NCBI GenBank assembly: GCA_963969595.1
Contig: OZ018416.1
Span: 8,510,065 to 8,574,064 of the forward strand
Length of the DNA: 64,000 nucleotides
Direction: 5' to 3'
Source: Neckera pumila
Lineage: Eukaryota; Streptophyta; Bryopsida; Hypnales; Neckeraceae
This document shows positions 1-11,999 of the stretch, piece after piece; position 1 is the first letter of the stretch; every line of letters begins with the position of its first letter. Made by a program: the position numbers and the translations under genes. Below the pieces are notes generated by a model that saw only the letters and a list, made by a program, of their open reading frames with translations, had not been told where the DNA came from and did no database searches.

Positions 1-719
1 TCTTGAAAGAAATTGAAGCTCCTAGGATGAATTGAATTGTAGCGTATAAGTATATATTTTTTGAACTTGTAAAATACTACAAAATGAAGTGCAATAAGTG
101 TAGTTTGTGTTTCATTTGAATTCTGGAGAAAGCTTGGAAATCAGTGATGTATAGGAATTGGAATGTGAATGTGGCTTTGAGTTCAAAGTATACAGTGTAA
201 TTGTGTTTATGGAATTTGCCATTTCTATGTGAATTGTACAATATTTTTCATATATGAATTTTATTTTTGCATTCGTGGCCTTTGCTTTTGAAAAATCTTT
301 CATTATTATAATTCTTCAAAATTGAAATTGTTATAGTTGATTATGTTAGTTGTAGGTCTTATTCTTTTTGGGATAATACTTGCAGGAACAAGTTGCAAAT
401 TTTGGCTGCACAATAATATAGGAAATCTCATTGCAAATGTTTGTTTTTTGTTTTTTTCATTAAAATTTTCACACAATATAGGGACTATGTTTTCCTTTTG
501 GGGCCAATTATTTTTATAACTTTTGACTATATGATTAAGAAGTTATTCAATGTTATTCAATGTCTTCGTCAACTCTGGCAATTTAGATAGATCAAAAAGA
601 ATAATTTTTTTGAAAAACATAAACTTGCCAAATTGATTTCCAAAATTTATACATTAAGTTAGTATAGTTTTTTTTAAATTATATTTAGATATCTAATATG
701 CTTATTTGTTACATTGAGA
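1..719. other. AT-rich spacer
   Basis: No gene or recognisable repeat is visible. The sequence is AT-rich with short T and A runs, and the only open frames are short and without features. Confidence 0.5.
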
Positions 720-1030
720 TCTCTCAGACCGTACGTACCTTGAGCGCAAGCTTGGTACCGTCAGAAAGCCTTCAACGAGGAGGGATGCACTGGCTTTGTT
801 TTGTGGTGTTTGGACGTACGGTGTAAAAGTTATTGAATTTTGAAGTTTTAATGAATCAAAAATTTAGAAAATTACTTTTACTTTGATTTTGGTCGTATTC
901 TTGGTACCATTGAAAAGCTCTTGGCGAGAAGCTTTGTTTCTTGGCGTTTGGAATGATGGTGTGAAGATATCGAATTTCAAAATTTTTGTTATGAATTAGA
1001 ATACTAGAAAATTACTTTTACTATGATTTT
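720..1030. repeat. Dispersed repeat, relative of the 59.3-60.0 kb tandem repeat
   Basis: This stretch shares several blocks in the same order with 59.35-60.0 kb and 60.56-60.76 kb. The blocks are a CTTGGTACCGTC motif, an (A)GAGGGRTGCAC block, a TTGAATTTCAAA-like block, and ATTAGAAAATTACTTTTACT followed by TGATTTTGG. The unit occurs about one and a half times here. It carries no open frame. I infer an old transposon or satellite-like family but see no termini that name the class. Confidence 0.6.
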
Positions 1031-1250
1031 GGCACCCTTCCTTCCAATAATACCAAATACGCGACCAAGGGACGCACGATCCAAAATATCCAAAATTGAA
1101 AAGAATTGAAGATCCAAAAATAATTCAAAAGTGCATAACTTTCACAATATAGGTCCAAATTCCACAAAACAAAGCCCATGCGTCTTTCCTTGCCAAAGCC
1201 TTTTTGATGGTACCAAGCACGTAGCTAGGAGATGCACAGGTCAGGAGATC

Positions 1251-1290
1251 TTAACCCTTAAAGGACCAAGCTGCATTTTTTTGGCAACAT
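1251..1290. repeat. Orphan terminus of the TTAA-flanked MITE family
   Basis: TTAACCCTTAAAGGACCAAG matches the terminal inverted repeat of the elements at 1815, 29145, 30377 and 31723. No right-hand partner is visible before the complete copy that starts at 1815, so this looks like a truncated or interrupted copy. Confidence 0.5.
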
Positions 1291-1814
1291 AGCAATTTTG
1301 GGCAGTCTACTACAGATGGAATTTTTATTTTTTTTCTTTAAAAACTTTACACAATATATGCTCAAGAAGTAGCTTTAAGGTGCAACAATTTTTGTGTCTT
1401 TTGACTACACAGTTAAAAAGTTATTGCATGATATGTGATTTTCTTTGAACTTTGGGCAGCCCAGGCAAGTCAAAAAAATTCTTTAAAAATGACTTTTAAG
1501 AAAAATAAAAATTTGAACTTGATTATTTGGATTTAAATATTCATGGAAAACTTTGAATCATTCAATTTCAGTCTACAAGTTAAAAGTTCTGAGGATTTTA
1601 AATTTAAGGGTTGGTATGGAGTCTTTGAAAATCATTCTTGTTCTTTTAAGAATCAATCCCTAAATTGTGGTTTGTCCCCTTAGGAGACAAAATGGAATTT
1701 GGGAAGGCTCTTACAGTCTTAATATTCATCATGATTTTCTTAAACATTTTGAAAAGATAGAAAAATATACTAGATTTAGATGGAACCCCTCAATATAAAA
1801 AAGCTGTAAAAAGC

Positions 1815-2688
1815 TTAACCCCTAAGAGCCCATTGTCCCTTTGGGGGACAAATGCATTTTCAAGCAGGTAACTACCGGCTGAAATTTTCTCCTGATTTTT
1901 TGAAACTTTTTTTGGAGGTAGAAAATCTCATTAGCTTTGTGGGAATATAATTTTTTTCACAAACAATGCCGGAGAACAAAAGTTATGACCAAATAAGCTC
2001 AAAATAGGGGACAGAGGGCAGCTTGGGCAGCAAAAAAAATTTTCATTTTTTTCTTTTTCTTTTTTAGTGTTTTTTTGCTCATAGATTATATTTTTAGTGC
2101 AGGTAGAGCATCTTTTTGAAAACAACAACTTGTAGGGCTCATTTCTGAATGCAAATTTTCAAATTTTTCAATTTTTCTTTTGGCGTGGTTTAGTTTACTT
2201 GCTAGAAAAATCTCACGATTGGGATTAGTGCATTTTAATTCCATCTAAAATATATGAATATTTTAGATTTTCTTTCTATCTTATACCTACTTCTACTTAA
2301 CAATTTTTTTAATAATGAAAATTAAGTTTTTTTGAATTTTTTTTTCTTGGGTAGATTGTCAACTTGATTCTCCACTATAAACACTTAAAGCTCAAAATTC
2401 TTTAGTGCAAAAATTTTAAGTTAAAAATGTTCAAAGTCAAAAACTCTAGTCCCACAATGTGCTGAACAAACTTATCTTTTTCACTTTAAACGTAGATATC
2501 TTGCAATCTATGAGGTCAAAAATTCTGAAATTTTTTCCACACATTCTTATACTAGTTAGGTGTAAGATCCTATGGTTAGATGTGCAAAAAAAAACATTCT
2601 TAATTTTTTTTTTCACTCTTTGCTAAAAAAAATGGTAGTTTTGGGTGTTTTTTGGCTAAAAAAAAGGCCTTGGGCCTTTAGGGGTTAA
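1815..2688. mobile_element. TTAA-flanked MITE, copy A (874 bp)
   Basis: The ends are TTAACCCCTAAGAGCCCATT on the left and the reverse complement of TTAACCCCTAAAGGCCCAAG on the right. Each begins with TTAA followed by CCC. The interior is non-coding and matches copies B (29145-30077) and C (30377-31309) in opposite orientation; shared blocks lie near the 'ACTTCTACTTAAC' and 'TTCCATCTAAA' stretches. A TTAA target duplication with CCC-starting termini is the signature of piggyBac-type cut-and-paste elements in other organisms. No transposase is encoded here, so the assignment is by termini only. Confidence 0.7.
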
Positions 2689-2689
2689 A

Positions 2690-3320
2690 AAACTTGTTTC
2701 TCATAGGTTGTAATTCTCCCTATTGATTGGAAGCTTTCAGTCATTCCATTTAGATTTTTTATGTGAAAGTTGTAGACAATCTTATTTTTTAGGCAATCAG
2801 AGCATTTTTTTGAAAAAACACACTTGTAGGATCCATTTTTGACCTCAATTGTCTCAATTAGAAAAAAAAATTCAAGGTTAAGATTTATTGCTACAACAAT
2901 CGTACTTCTATTATTAGTATGTTTGAATTCCATCTTGGAGCAATTACCAATTTAGATTTTCCTTCAAATTTGAACCCACTTCTATGTAACAATTTTTTAT
3001 TGAGTAAAAATTTTTTGGGTTTTTTGTTAATTTTTTTTCTAGATTGTCAACTCAATTCTTTAGTATAAAAAATTAGTAATTCAAAATCAATAGTGTAAAT
3101 TTTAAAGGTAAAATGATTCAAAGCCAAAAAATCTAGTCAAACAAGGTGCTAAAAATCTTTTTTTTCTTCATAATATCTTGCAATCTATGCAATCAAAATT
3201 TGTGAAATTTCTTCTACACATTTATTTATCTATCTAGTGCAAGATGCAATGGTTAAATATGCAAAATTAAAATTAAAAATTAAATTTCTTTTTGCACTTT
3301 GTAATAGAAATGGTACTTTA
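2690..3320. repeat. Partial second copy of the TTAA MITE interior
   Basis: Directly after copy A, this stretch repeats its interior in the same orientation and order. It has the lines resembling 'tagagcat..ttttgaaaa..acttgtagg', the 'acccacttctatgtaacaa' block and the 'atatcttgcaatctatg' block. Clear TTAA termini are missing. It reads as a truncated, diverged copy lying next to copy A. Confidence 0.55.
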
Positions 3321-3352
3321 GAAGTGAGCCCTAGAAAAGCAGGCTTATGACT

Positions 3353-4083
3353 ATGCTTATCCAAACTTCAAAGGCCTTTTACTATATATGCTCCCATTTG
3401 CAACTTGCACATGAATGAAATTTTTAATTTTTTTAATTTTTCTTAGAGATGAAGCCACATGTCTTCTATAAGTCATAAAAATTGTAGATTTTTTTTTGTG
3501 AAGAATTGAAGGTACTACAATTTTTTCAAGAAAAAGTGAATTTTTTTGGAATTCAAAGTACACTTAAGATTTTGAAATATCCACCATATGTTTATGTTAT
3601 AGTCTAGAACAAAATGGTTTAAATGAAGTTACCTTGTCATTTTAAAATTTAAAAAATCAACAAACCATGTTTATAAGCTCAAAGTTCAAATTGGGGAAAG
3701 ACATTGAACTTTAAGAGTTTTTTAAATTTTCAAAGGAGCTCATTAAGTCTACTTTCTACTTTGAACATTAGACATACAATTGCAATCTTCCATTTTTTTA
3801 ATTTATAAAGAACACGTTACATTTTTGTATATTCTATATAATAATACACACCTATAGAGTAAATTTTATATTTCTGAGTGTATTTTGAATTTCATATGCA
3901 TTTTTTCACTTTTTCATCAAACATTTATTGTAATTTCAACTCTTGACCAAAAAATCTAAAATTCTAAAGACACATAGAAGACATGTGCATTTATTTACCT
4001 CTAAGTGTAAAAATTTCATTCATGTATAGTTGCAACATGGGAGTATATAAGGTAACTACACCTTAAATTACCCAAATAAGCAT
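3353..4083. mobile_element. MITE with long inverted arms (~730 bp)
   Basis: The left end ATGCTTAT (3353) mirrors ATAAGCAT at 4076-4083. Further in, blocks around 3370-3480 match the reverse complement of 3950-4065: TATACTCCCAT, TTGCAAC, CATGAATGAAATTTTTA, CTTAGAG and ACATGTCTTCTAT. The arms are over 100 bp with moderate divergence. There is no coding capacity. Target duplication is unclear. Confidence 0.6.
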
Positions 4084-4690
4084 CTGAGTGTATCTTGTAC
4101 TATGAAATTGCCTTTGTTTTTGTTGGATCTTTTTTAAAAATAAAGAATAATTAGACTTCATTGTCTTAGCTTGTATTTTTTTAACACAATGTGAATGAGC
4201 TATAAATTTTCATAGTGATGAAAATAGGAGTATCCAAAATTGACCCTATGCATTTTTGTTTCCATAGGTTCATATTTTAGGCAAGAATCCGTAGGGGTCA
4301 ATTTTGCAACATGTTATTGTAGAGTGAATGGTTTTGAAGTTTGAGTAACTTTGAAGGTTAATGAAGACTTGAAGAGAAAATTTGAATGACCTTTCAATGA
4401 AACTTCAAAAGATGGCATTACAGATTTCTTTGGAATTTTGTATTGAGGGAAAAAAATCAAATCAAAATCCTGAGTATTGTCTGCAAAGGCTCTAACTTAT
4501 TAGAACCAACACTACTCAAAAAGGTGACCCCATGCATGGCAAAGGCTGTTCACTTGGCGTGGCAAGTTACTGGTGATGTGTCCTCTTTTGGGGGCTCAAA
4601 GTGCGAAACTCAGGTTCCTACGGTCTTCCAAACCTCAGACCAAACTTGAGATACACATTAGGCCCGAATCTAAGTTTCAACTAATGCTTC
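4084..4690. other. Spacer without recognisable gene
   Basis: AT-rich sequence with nothing I can name. An open frame at 4443-4649 lacks any recognisable motif and is treated as chance. Confidence 0.4.
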
Positions 4691-4973
4691 TATAGGACCT
4701 CGCACATGAGCCCTCACAGTTCAATTAAGGACGTGAGGGCCGAAAAGGCTGGGTTCGCAGCCCGAACCGTGCAGGCCTGGTTTCTCCGTAAGGGCTGGCC
4801 CGTACGGGCTAGATTTACCCCCTTTTTCTAATTCTAGGTGAAACTCACACTCTTCTCCTACTAAAGAAGCCCCCCCCCCCGAAGCAACCTCGCAAATTGA
4901 AGGTGGGGGCTTGCCCAACTGGGTGAGGGACCCGATCCAGCCCTCACGGCTTACCATGTGCGAGGCCCTTATA
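4691..4973. mobile_element. Small GC-richer MITE (~283 bp) with ~19-bp inverted ends
   Basis: TATAGGACCTCGCACATG at the left mirrors CATGTGCGAGGCCCTTATA at the right, with one extra base and one mismatch. The interior is more GC-rich than its surroundings and contains short inverted pairs such as GTACGGGC/GCCCGTAC-type blocks. It ends 2 bp before the receptor-kinase fragment. Confidence 0.55.
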
Positions 4974-4974
4974 T

Positions 4975-5249
4975 TTGAAGTCAAAAACGTGGGTTGGTAT
5001 CACTTCGGGAGTTCCATTTGGAACGCTTGCTGGTGGCTCGGTGATTCTCTGGTCCATCTTTTCATTTACATCGCCATCCACCAATTACACTGCTTTGAGT
5101 TATTCCACTCCTCCACATGTCTTCTTGTATAATGAGCTCTGCAAGGCAACCAACAACTTTGATGAAAGATCTAAAACTACTGTACTTGGACGTGGTGGAT
5201 TAGGAGTTGTTTACAAAGGCTCTTTGGAAGGTGAAAGGAGTGTTTTTCA
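4975..5249 (+). pseudogene. Receptor-like kinase fragment (transmembrane to P-loop)
   Basis: The plus-strand frame reads a hydrophobic segment (GVPFGTLAGGSVIL), then a juxtamembrane stretch (YNELCKATNNFDE), then the glycine-rich ATP-binding loop GRGGLGVVYKG. This order is typical of plant receptor-like kinases, where the single-pass membrane segment is followed by the cytosolic kinase domain. A plausible splice donor (CAG|GTAGAC) closes the fragment at about 5249. I find no catalytic loop (HRDxK) or later kinase motifs in the next several kilobases and no ectodomain upstream, where the MITE at 4691-4973 lies instead. I read it as an isolated, probably dead exon. An undetected distant second exon is the alternative. 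Confidence 0.6.
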
Positions 5250-5529
5250 GGTAGACTTTCTTGTGAGTTTAGGACATCAAACTTGATGTGTAGTGCGATG
5301 AGTATTAAGTAGTCAATCATGTGTGGACTTTGGAGCTTGTTTGTTTTTGTTGTTTTATAGTGTTGTGAAACGTGCATCTAATAATAGTCCTAAACAACAA
5401 TAAAAGCCCTTGGCTTCCAAATAGGACATATAGGCATGTTCATAAATTGCACTCATAGACATAATCTCCGCTCAATGCTCATAAACTCATGCTTGCACGC
5501 TAACAAAATAGCACAATTGATGATGATCT

Positions 5530-5890
5530 ACAACTTGTGTATTTTCAAAGTATGCAACTTGGGAATCATAACTACATTGTCTTGAATTTGAAGCATGATC
5601 ATCCACAACTTTTGCATCTCCATTGAGTAAAACTTTTACATCCACAACTTTTCACTGACAACTAATTGTACTTCTAAAAGAGTATAATCCATAAACAAAT
5701 CATTAATTCCAACTTCTATCAATGATTAAGTTTCAAAATAAGAAGAGTCTAAATGTAAAGAAAAGATTCAACAACTTCTGTTTAAAGTGAGAGTTTAAAG
5801 AAGTGGAATCTATGTGTGTGTGATTCAACAACTTCTTCAGATTGAGAGATTGAAGAAGTGGAATCCAATTGCTAATGAAAAGATTCACCT
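5530..5890 (-). pseudogene. Decayed copy of the 8.6-9.1 kb low-complexity gene
   Basis: On the minus strand this stretch resembles the coding part of the gene at 8116-9121. Shared blocks are 'gaatttgaagcatgatcatccacaactt'-like repeats and 'agattgagag..aaagaagtggaatcca'-like segments in the same order. Several stops and length changes break all frames, so it is a relic. Confidence 0.5.
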
Positions 5891-7542
5891 TCATCATCTC
5901 TGAAACTATAATGCATAATTTTTTTTTGATGGTAAATATTCTTTTTTAATGGTAAATAATGTATCTCTCTCTATATTCAACTTGTAAATTTCATAGAAGT
6001 TAGTCACCAAAAAAAAAAAAAAAAATTATTGGTTGAAAGTTGAACTTTGCAATTTATTAAACCTACACATCAATCGGGCAATGGCATGATATGGGTATCA
6101 CTTCCCGGATTATCCATACTTTAGAAAATTTCCCTCCGAAAATGAAAACAATATTGGCAAATATCCAAAAATTACATAGTATTATAGAAGGCATGTTGGT
6201 ACACCACAATCATGTGCTACATAGGTCAAATTTGACAATTGAATTTTCTCCTAATTTAATATATTCAGCAGCCAATTGCATTATAGTAGTAAAAGTACTA
6301 CAACTTTAAGGTTTTCTATTCAAAAAACTAGGCATGCACCTGATTAAGTTTGTATTTACGTATATCATATGGCTTTAGGAGGAAGATGTTATGAAACTAT
6401 AGTCTTTTTAAGTTGTATAAAATTTTGTGATTTTTGAGAGTTTTCATAAATATGGAAATATAGTACAATGTCAAATTAAGAGTTAGAATTATATATGGAT
6501 GTGAATCAAACATGATTTTAGCTAATTATAACCTTTATGAACAATTTTTCTATAGATTGGTATTTTGGATTGTTTTTTTGCCTCAAATCTGAAATTGAGA
6601 TAGTTCCGGAATTGACAGTAAAGGAATAAAAAGGAATATCAAAATTGTTCAATTGTTCTTTCCTAACAGTATTTTGGATGGAGTACTACAACTTTCTCAT
6701 GAATTTTTCATCAAATTCATGTAAATAAAAAATGTGTAATTTGTAACATACATTGAATGAGTAAAACAATGACCGTATTTTTGTGAGACAATCCTTTTTG
6801 GAACCCATACTATGCCATTGCCCAGTCATCAGTTATAAAACTAAATTAGTAGAAATAATTTCAAATTTTTTTTTTAATATTGTACGTGAAGGTTTGATTC
6901 AGCACTTGAGTGCCAAAATAATTTCTTTTTGTGCACAAAGGTTTTTAGACATTTAATTGGAAATCTTAGTATTAGTGTTTTAACATTTCAGCGACCAAAT
7001 TTTTTTGTATTTGGCAACCTCTAGATTTTCTTGTTTTCAAAAATCCATCATCCGAGGTTTAAGGCGTGATGTAGGTTTTCAAAAATATTCAAAATTTTGG
7101 CAGTATAGATGAAATTTTTTTTTAACATTTTTAACATTTCACTTGTAATATTCTAAACATTTAGACATTCTAAGAAGTACTTAATTTATGTCTGACCTTC
7201 ACGCAAGGTACTCCAAGCTTATTTAGATCTATTGTTTTACACCTATTAAGCACCTATTGGTAGCTAATTTGGTTCACAATTTTTTTTTGTGTCCTTAAGT
7301 CATAAATGCATTTTCATAGTTTTTGAGCAAAAACTATTGCAAAGCCCAATGTATGTCACATATAAGTTAGAATATATAGAATATACATTTTTTATATCTA
7401 TTATCCAACTCCCATATACTTCTCCACCAATTTTGAGGGCATTTTGTTAATTGAAATGCATTTTTGCATTCATGAGCAAGTTAACTGAATGCTTTATAAA
7501 TTACTATGCTACATGACATCACAAGATTATTCGACACCTATA
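5891..7542. other. AT-rich spacer
   Basis: No gene, RNA or structured repeat is recognisable. It contains an A run at 6009-6025 and short open frames without features. Confidence 0.4.
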
Positions 7543-7771
7543 TTAACCCCTAAACGTCTCAATCCTTTTCTGAATTTTTGCACATTCTTGTTTATATCTT
7601 TGTACAGAAACACCATTTATCAAAATATTATGAATTTGGTGATTAAAAAAGGCTATCTATTCCAGATTCAAGTATTCCATTGGATGAATTAGAACTTAGC
7701 TGGACAAAACAATGTCTCGAAGCCCTCTGTTCATTGTCCAACATATGGACGTTGGAGCGCTTCAGGGTTAA
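7543..7771. mobile_element. Short TTAA-flanked MITE (229 bp)
   Basis: TTAACCCCTAAACG at the left mirrors CGCTTCAGGGTTAA at the right with a few mismatches, again TTAA plus CCC at both ends. The interior does not resemble copies A-C, so this is a separate or deleted member. Non-coding. Confidence 0.5.
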
Positions 7772-8115
7772 ATATTAAATAGCCATTGAAATTGATAATG
7801 GAAAACTACCAAATCTACTCCTATAGTATTGCACATGATATTCAAGGAAGCTCAACTATCTTCTACTGGTGGCGGTGGCCATGGATGATGAAAAATACAT
7901 GCCGTGCCAAAATGACAACATCCCTCATCCATGTATGGATGGCAAAGACTTGCACCCTATATATACAAAACAAATTGATCAAACTGTCAGCCATTATACA
8001 ATATGATTTATATATTCAAATTCAACAACTACAATTTGAATGTTATAATTATAAAATTGTAAAAAGTCTATGCATAATATTAAATTATTAAAAAGTATCA
8101 TTCAGCTTTTACCTT

Positions 8116-9121
8116 TCTCCAAGGCAATCCATTGTGAGGATTAATAACAGCAAGACTTCCTCCAGTTGGAAATACCATGCTATCAAAAAATTGAGGTTCA
8201 TCAACATCATCACATCTTGGAGTCACACCATCCATTTGCATCTCTTCGAGCATCTATTGCACACAAGTCTGTTTTAATGCAATGCAATAATAATCCTATA
8301 GTTTTGCATATCATAGTTGTCACATTAGACGGATCGTCCGTCTAATTTGTCTGATATGTTCGCTTGTCCGGGACGTCCGATGATCCTCATTCGCCCAATG
8401 TGACTACTTAAAGGTAGTTACATTGTTTGTCCAGTCCGTTTGAACTATCCGATATGTCCGCACGTCTGGGATGTCTAGTGTTCCTAAATGGCCTAATGTG
8501 ACAACAATGGTGCATATTTGGAAAGCAATTTGAAACTAACTAAAAAATCAAGCATATAAAAAGAGTGATAATGTATTGAGTATTATACCTGAATTAAATT
8601 TGTACAAAAATCTTGCTCGAAAGCTTTGTATGAATAGTACGTAATTCCATTGTAAGTAAAAGGATTGTCAAAAGCAAAAGACAATGGACCAATATATGCT
8701 AATTGGAGATCATAACTAAATTGTCCTAAATTTGAAGTATGATTAATATCTACAGCTTGTGCATTTTCAACGTCTGCTACTTGAGGATCATGTCTTGAAT
8801 TTGAAGCATGATTATTCACAACTTCTGCATCTCCTTTGAAGTATGATTGTCCACAACTTGAGCATCTGCATTGAGTATAATTTCCCCTTCAGCTGATTGT
8901 GCTTTTGAAGGAGTGGAATTCATAAGCAAATTCCCAAATCCAACTTTTACCAAAGATTGAGCTTCAGAAGAAGAGGAATCAAAATTCAAATGAAGTGATT
9001 GATCGTCTTCTTTAGATTGAGAGTCTAAAGGAATGGAATCCAGTTGCAAATGAGAAGATTGAATTTGGTCTCCTTGAAAATCAATAGGTTTTATTTCATT
9101 CAAGTCTTTCACAGCATCCAT
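8116..9121 (-). pseudogene. Two-exon low-complexity protein gene, frame broken
   Basis: The minus strand starts at ATG 9121 (MDAVKDLNEIKPIDF) and reads a serine/aspartate-rich segment. Near 8820 the frame stops just after SKEMQKL, and the next frame continues directly with GDAEVVNNHASNS to 8590, where a splice donor (CAG|GTATAAT) follows. Three related units of about 19 residues span the break (ADAQVVDNHTS, DAEVVNNHAS, NAQAVDINHTS), so the break looks like a one-base indel. A downstream exon at 8253-8116 reads MLEEMQMDGVTPRCDDVDEP and ends at NGLPWRK with a GTAAAAG donor, so the gene once continued leftward. No known family is recognised. It could be functional if the indel is an assembly error. 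Confidence 0.5.
8316..8505. mobile_element. 190-bp MITE with 13-bp perfect TIRs and an internal duplication
   Basis: GTTGTCACATTAG at 8316 and CTAATGTGACAAC at 8493-8505 are perfect inverted repeats. The interior is made of two diverged units of about 85 bp, each containing a 'GATATGTYCGC..GTCYGGGAYGTCY' block and each ending in AATGTGAC. The element lies in the intron between the two exons of the broken gene around it. Confidence 0.65.
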
Positions 9122-10079
9122 CTTAAACAAAATAAATTTTCAATCATTTAGGAAAAAAATGAAAGATCAATGCTCAATGTATCTATATTTATATACACTT
9201 TTACACTTGATAAAAGTAATTTTATATAAAGTAAACTTTTAGGACAAAAATAGAACATCCCAAAGTAAAAGATCTCAAGAACTATCAACTACAATCCGAG
9301 ATTTCTATTTTGTTTCAAAGCTCTGGACTTAACTTTGCACAGCATTGACGTACCTCTTAAACTAGTTCCAAACCTCACAAATGGAAAGACAATAGAGAAA
9401 GAGAGCTTGCCTACCACAGCAATGAAGAGAAGACGACAACAATCAGCTCCACACACTACCAAAAAATGGGCACTTTCATGGCTGCAAAAAATGACTCTAG
9501 AATAGTCATTTCGGACAAAAGTGATTTGGAAATGACTTCTGGCCCTGCAGTAATAGTGGACAAGTCATTCTTTTAATGACTGCAGGTTTATTATCACCGA
9601 CAAAAGTGGACTTGGATGATGAATGGATAGGTCTGTCTACATGGCATTCAGGTTTAGGAACAAAAAATTTTGGAAAAGTCGGACAGTTGTCTATTTTTTG
9701 AAAAATTTGATCGACCGTTGCTGACGTGGACCTCCGCGTGAGTCATTTTGCAGTCATTTTGTAGTCGTGAGGGAGTTGTATCAACCAGTGCAAGGCTGAC
9801 ATGTGTCCAGTCCTTTTTTAGTTATTGCTACAGTATTATCTTCAACAGACGAGTGATGCTCTGACATGTGTCCAGTTATTTTACAAGTCATTTGTAGGGT
9901 ATATTTTTGAGATTGCCTAATCATTTTTGAGTGACGCACGTAGTCATTCTGAAGTGATATGGATTTCAGGTTTAGGGCAGTCTCCAAAACAAGGAAAGTC
10001 ATTTTATTTGTCATTTTTTAGAGAGCCACGATGTATTGTTTACAAAAAGGAATATAGTGACAAGTAGACAAGGACTAAA

Positions 10080-10315
10080 TCATACATTCAAAGTTCCACA
10101 ACAATACACCATATATAATATACCAAAAACAATACACAATATGCCATATACATTATACAATACACCATATACAATATACGATGTACAGTATACCAAATAC
10201 AATACATAATATGCCATATACATTATACAATACACCATATACATTATACAATACACCATATACAATATACCAAATATAATATGCCATACACATTATACAA
10301 TACACCATACATTGG
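10080..10315. repeat. Tandem repeat inside the CACTA element
   Basis: Units around CCATATACATTATACAATACA and close variants (ACCATATACAATATACCA) recur about ten times. On the minus strand this reads as artificial YGVLYNVYG repeats, which I treat as a by-product and not as protein. Confidence 0.8.
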
Positions 10316-10474
10316 CCATACATCATAATTGGTTTATGTCTCGCATGGCTTCTAAATCCACTTACTGTGTGAGTATAAAGAAGAGAAATGACAAGCCTTT
10401 TATAGAAGTGGGATAGTAGGAGGCAAGACAAACCATGTGGAATAAGTAAAATGTAGGAATTATGTTACTAGTAA

Positions 10475-10645
10475 AATTTCAAACCTCATTGAGGCATAGT
10501 AGTTTAATTTTTTTCAAAAAAATTTGAACTAATAAAAGTTAGGAAATCATTGTCACTTTCATCTCCAAAAATCCACTTTACATTTTTGGTCTCAAATCAA
10601 AAGTTATAGACAAGTTTGCTAAATGGATTGGAAAAGATTGGCACA
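10475..10645. repeat. Half copy of the palindromic MITE, inside the CACTA element
   Basis: The stretch 'TTTCAAACCTCATTgAGGCATAGTAG' through 'TCTCAAATCAAAAGTTATaGACAA' matches the left arm of the palindromic element at 26464-26911 in the same order. Only one arm is present here. Confidence 0.6.
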
Positions 10646-11349
10646 TGAAGAGAAAAGGGTCACCTATTTTACTTCCCCAAAATGAGTACGTATGTGGTTG
10701 TTCTAGGTCTACTCACTTTATGCAAGAAAAGTGTGATGATGATTACATGATTTCTATAATCTTCCAAAATTGCCAGATCTGCAATCTGTGGGGATGCAGA
10801 GTTGAGTGTCTAGTTGCCAGTAGTGCAAAAATCATTTATTAGTCATTTATGAGTCATTTTTTTTATAAAGTCCTTTACCGCAACTTTTAATTGACTATGA
10901 TGAAGTCATATTGAAGTCACAGGAATACAGGCTACAAAGTAGTGTTCAGAGAGTCCCATGAGAGTACTATAATGTTTGTGAGCCATGTCCTCTTTGTTCT
11001 TGGCGTTTGTAGGCACTTTATTACCCACCTTTGGTAATAACACGGACACGTCCCGGTTCTAGCCTTTTATCCACTATATTCAGATATACGAGTGTTACAA
11101 GTGCGGTCCACTGTGCCTTCCAAACAATGGAGCTTTGCTAATGTTTCCTAGTTTTGTAGATGGCAGTAGTTATAGCTATAATCTTGTGTGCAAGGATCTA
11201 CTAACTAGTTGCTAGCCCAAGAGGTCAACCTAGGTATAAGAGAAAAAAGCAGCCTACCCGGATACTTCATCTATCCTATGTCCCTTCCATGGTATTTTTT
11301 TCCAATTATTTCCTACTCGTTGGCTTTCCCGGTTGGTTTGTGAGTTTTA

Positions 11350-11995
11350 ACCTTCTGCATCAACTCCTATATTTTAACCTTTGACTTCTTTAAGTATTCT
11401 ACCTTGACTCTTGATTTATTTACTTCTACTTTAATTTACTTTTAGCTTTTGACTTTTTAACTCTAATATTTTATCCTTCTACTTTAATCCTAAGTTTTGA
11501 CTTTTCCTTTGAAGATTGACTTCTAAATTTTACTCTAACATTCTATCTTCAAAATATTACTCTAGATTTCTACCATCTAAATTTTACTCCAAATTGCTAA
11601 CTTCTAACTTACTTCTAAGTTTTCACTTCTAAGTTTTACTCTAAAGTTTTAACTTCTAAACTACCTCTAAGTTTTTACTTCTATGTTACTGCTAGGTTTT
11701 AACTCCTAGGTTTTACACTAAGCTTTTTAACTTCTAAAGTTTCATTTCTAAATTCTATCTCCTAAGTATTATCCTAATCTTTTAACTTCTAAATTTTGCT
11801 CTTAATTTTTTACCTCTAAATTAACCCTAGGTTTTTATTTCTAAATTAATAACTACTTCCAAGTTTTTGAACCTCTAAGTGTTTAACTTCTAATTGTTTT
11901 AACTCCTAACCTAATCCTAAGTTTTAGTTCCAAACTACTACTAAATTTTGACTTTTAATCCTAATTTCTACTTTTGAATCTAAACTGCTAATTGT
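11350..11995. repeat. Pyrimidine-rich degenerate tandem tract
   Basis: A loosely repeated unit of about 14-20 bp, of the form 'TTTTAACTTCTAARTTTTACTC', covers some 640 bp of the CACTA interior. There is no coding capacity. Confidence 0.6.
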
Positions 11996-11999
11996 CACT

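Noticed and set aside
10080..10431. Minus-strand frames with repeated YGVLYNVYG
   Set aside because: Produced by the tandem DNA repeat; no start context or flanking gene.
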